Shown here: in pieces, positions 13,024 through 13,473 of the stretch | Layout of the letters: every line of letters begins with the position of its first letter | Position numbering within the stretch: position 1 is the first letter of the stretch | Assembly: GCA_000980735.1 (NCBI GenBank) | Contig: LBFQ01000042.1 | Coordinates: 2,166-15,638 of the forward strand | DNA length: 13,473 nt | Direction of reading: 5' to 3' | From: Candidatus Caldipriscus sp. T1.2 | GTDB taxonomy: Bacteria > Hydrothermota > Hydrothermia > LBFQ01 | Position numbers and translations under genes: made by a program | The notes under the pieces: model-generated | What the model was told of the DNA's origin: nothing | The model's database searches: none | The model's input: the letters and a program-made list of their open reading frames with translations, nothing else

Positions 13024-13473
13024 AGTTTTATTACTTTCCACCCGATACAACCTCAACGAAATAAACACCCATTGGAAGATGGACTTAACTACGCCTCCGC
13101 TCACATTATAAACCTTTATACCGCCTTTATATGGTGTTATAATACCACTTGCACAGTGGCAGGATTCGGAGATGGATAAGGTTAAGATTGGAGATGTAAC
13201 GGTTGGACTTATGGAAGAAACTGAAGGAGAAAGTGAAGTTACAGTTGGTGAGACCGTATTTAACGTTGGGGTTACATTCTGAACTATTGAACAAGAACCT
13301 ATGTTCCCGTTCGCATCCGTCTTGATGAGGATAATATCATCCCAGCCCGCACCGAAGGATGATGTATAACCCCCCACTATACTTGTTCCCCCATAAGTTT
13401 TAGCCCATATTACATTTCCATTCGCATCCGTTTTGATAAGAAAAATATCGGTACTGCCCGCACCCAAAGACTG
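12994..13473 (-). CDS. Secreted SBBP/beta-propeller-like repeat protein, C-terminal part (start beyond window, 3' frameshift)
   Basis: The frame enters from the right edge. It carries two partial repeats of a beta-propeller-like surface protein, marked by GSTDIFLIKTDANGNVIWAK and TYGG, then SSFGAGWDDIILIKTDANGN. A Ser/Thr/Pro-rich linker follows, with near-hexameric units (SPTVTS, SPSVSS, SPTVTS), then the strand IKVYNVSGGVVKS. In frame, the last residues (SIFQWVFISLRLYRVESNK and beyond) look wrong. In the neighbouring frame, bases 13075-13031 read PMGVYFVEVVSGGK and a stop, which completes a type IX-like C-terminal segment. A one-base loss near 13075-13082 explains this, and the true stop is then 13031-13033. 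With that correction the gene no longer overlaps the oxidase gene. The protein is probably exported; its function is unknown. The apparent TTG start at 13467 is only an edge effect. Confidence 0.8.
   Translation of the reverse strand, partial: QSLGAGSTDIFLIKTDANGNVIWAKTYGGTSIVGGYTSSFGAGWDDIILIKTDANGNIGSCSIVQNVTPTLNTVSPTVTSLSPSVSSISPTVTSPILTLSISESCHCASGIITPYKGGIKVYNVSGGVVKSIFQWVFISLRLYRVESNKTLRENLVGIK

Noticed and set aside
13020..13140. Bidirectional terminator between the convergent genes
   Set aside because: Only seven bases separate the restored stops, and I see no stem-loop followed by a T-run.
1..13473. CRISPR array, tRNA, insertion sequence or phage attachment site
   Set aside because: No regularly spaced repeats, cloverleaf-like stretch, transposase, integrase or terminal inverted repeats were seen; nearly all bases are accounted for by coding sequence.

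Overview
The window reads as a compact, gene-dense piece of a bacterial genome, probably a thermophilic and uncultivated lineage. This placement is an inference from style, not from a marker gene. Arg is mostly AGG, Ile is often ATA, the coding strand is purine-rich, and nearly every gene touches or overlaps the next. A secreted beta-propeller-like repeat protein ends in a type IX-style C-terminal segment, as I recall from WOR-3/Hydrothermae-type and Bacteroidetes-related genomes. Complex I subunits NuoJ and NuoK and a bacterial KtrAB pair argue for Bacteria rather than Archaea.

Layout: seventeen genes run on the plus strand from base 2 to 13023, with no gap longer than 25 bases. In order they are: the end of a leucine-rich-repeat protein; a GT4 glycosyltransferase; nuoJ and nuoK (proton-pumping membrane arm of complex I); ktrB and ktrA (potassium uptake channel and its nucleotide-sensing RCK gate); a small TPR protein; an M16 zinc peptidase; a stand-alone ParB/sulfiredoxin-domain protein; a BlaI/MecI-type repressor; an M56 (BlaR1-type) membrane metallopeptidase without the penicillin-sensor domain; a second GT4 transferase of the WbaZ-like mannosyltransferase type; alanine dehydrogenase; an OGG1-type 8-oxoguanine DNA glycosylase; an HNOB/DUF2378-like protein without a usable heme histidine; a PAP2 membrane phosphatase; and a GlcD/D-lactate-dehydrogenase-type FAD oxidase broken by several frame changes. 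One gene enters from the right edge on the minus strand: the C-terminal part of the secreted repeat protein, which meets the oxidase gene tail to tail.

How the genes fit together: nuoJK and ktrAB both act on the membrane potential and ion balance. The two GT4 enzymes and the PAP2 phosphatase fit surface glycan and lipid-carrier chemistry. The most system-like unit is ParB-domain protein, BlaI-type repressor and M56 peptidase at 5624-7552. It keeps the wiring of a protease-released repressor switch, but lacks the beta-lactam sensor and has an extra ParB-fold partner. The remaining neighbours look like unrelated housekeeping genes packed into one long directon.

I found no tRNA, rRNA, CRISPR array, insertion sequence, attachment site or convincing terminator. 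There is no stretch of 300 bases without a gene. The last 1.3 kb holds at least five apparent frame changes (four in the oxidase, one in the repeat protein), so either sequence quality is poor there or both genes are decaying.
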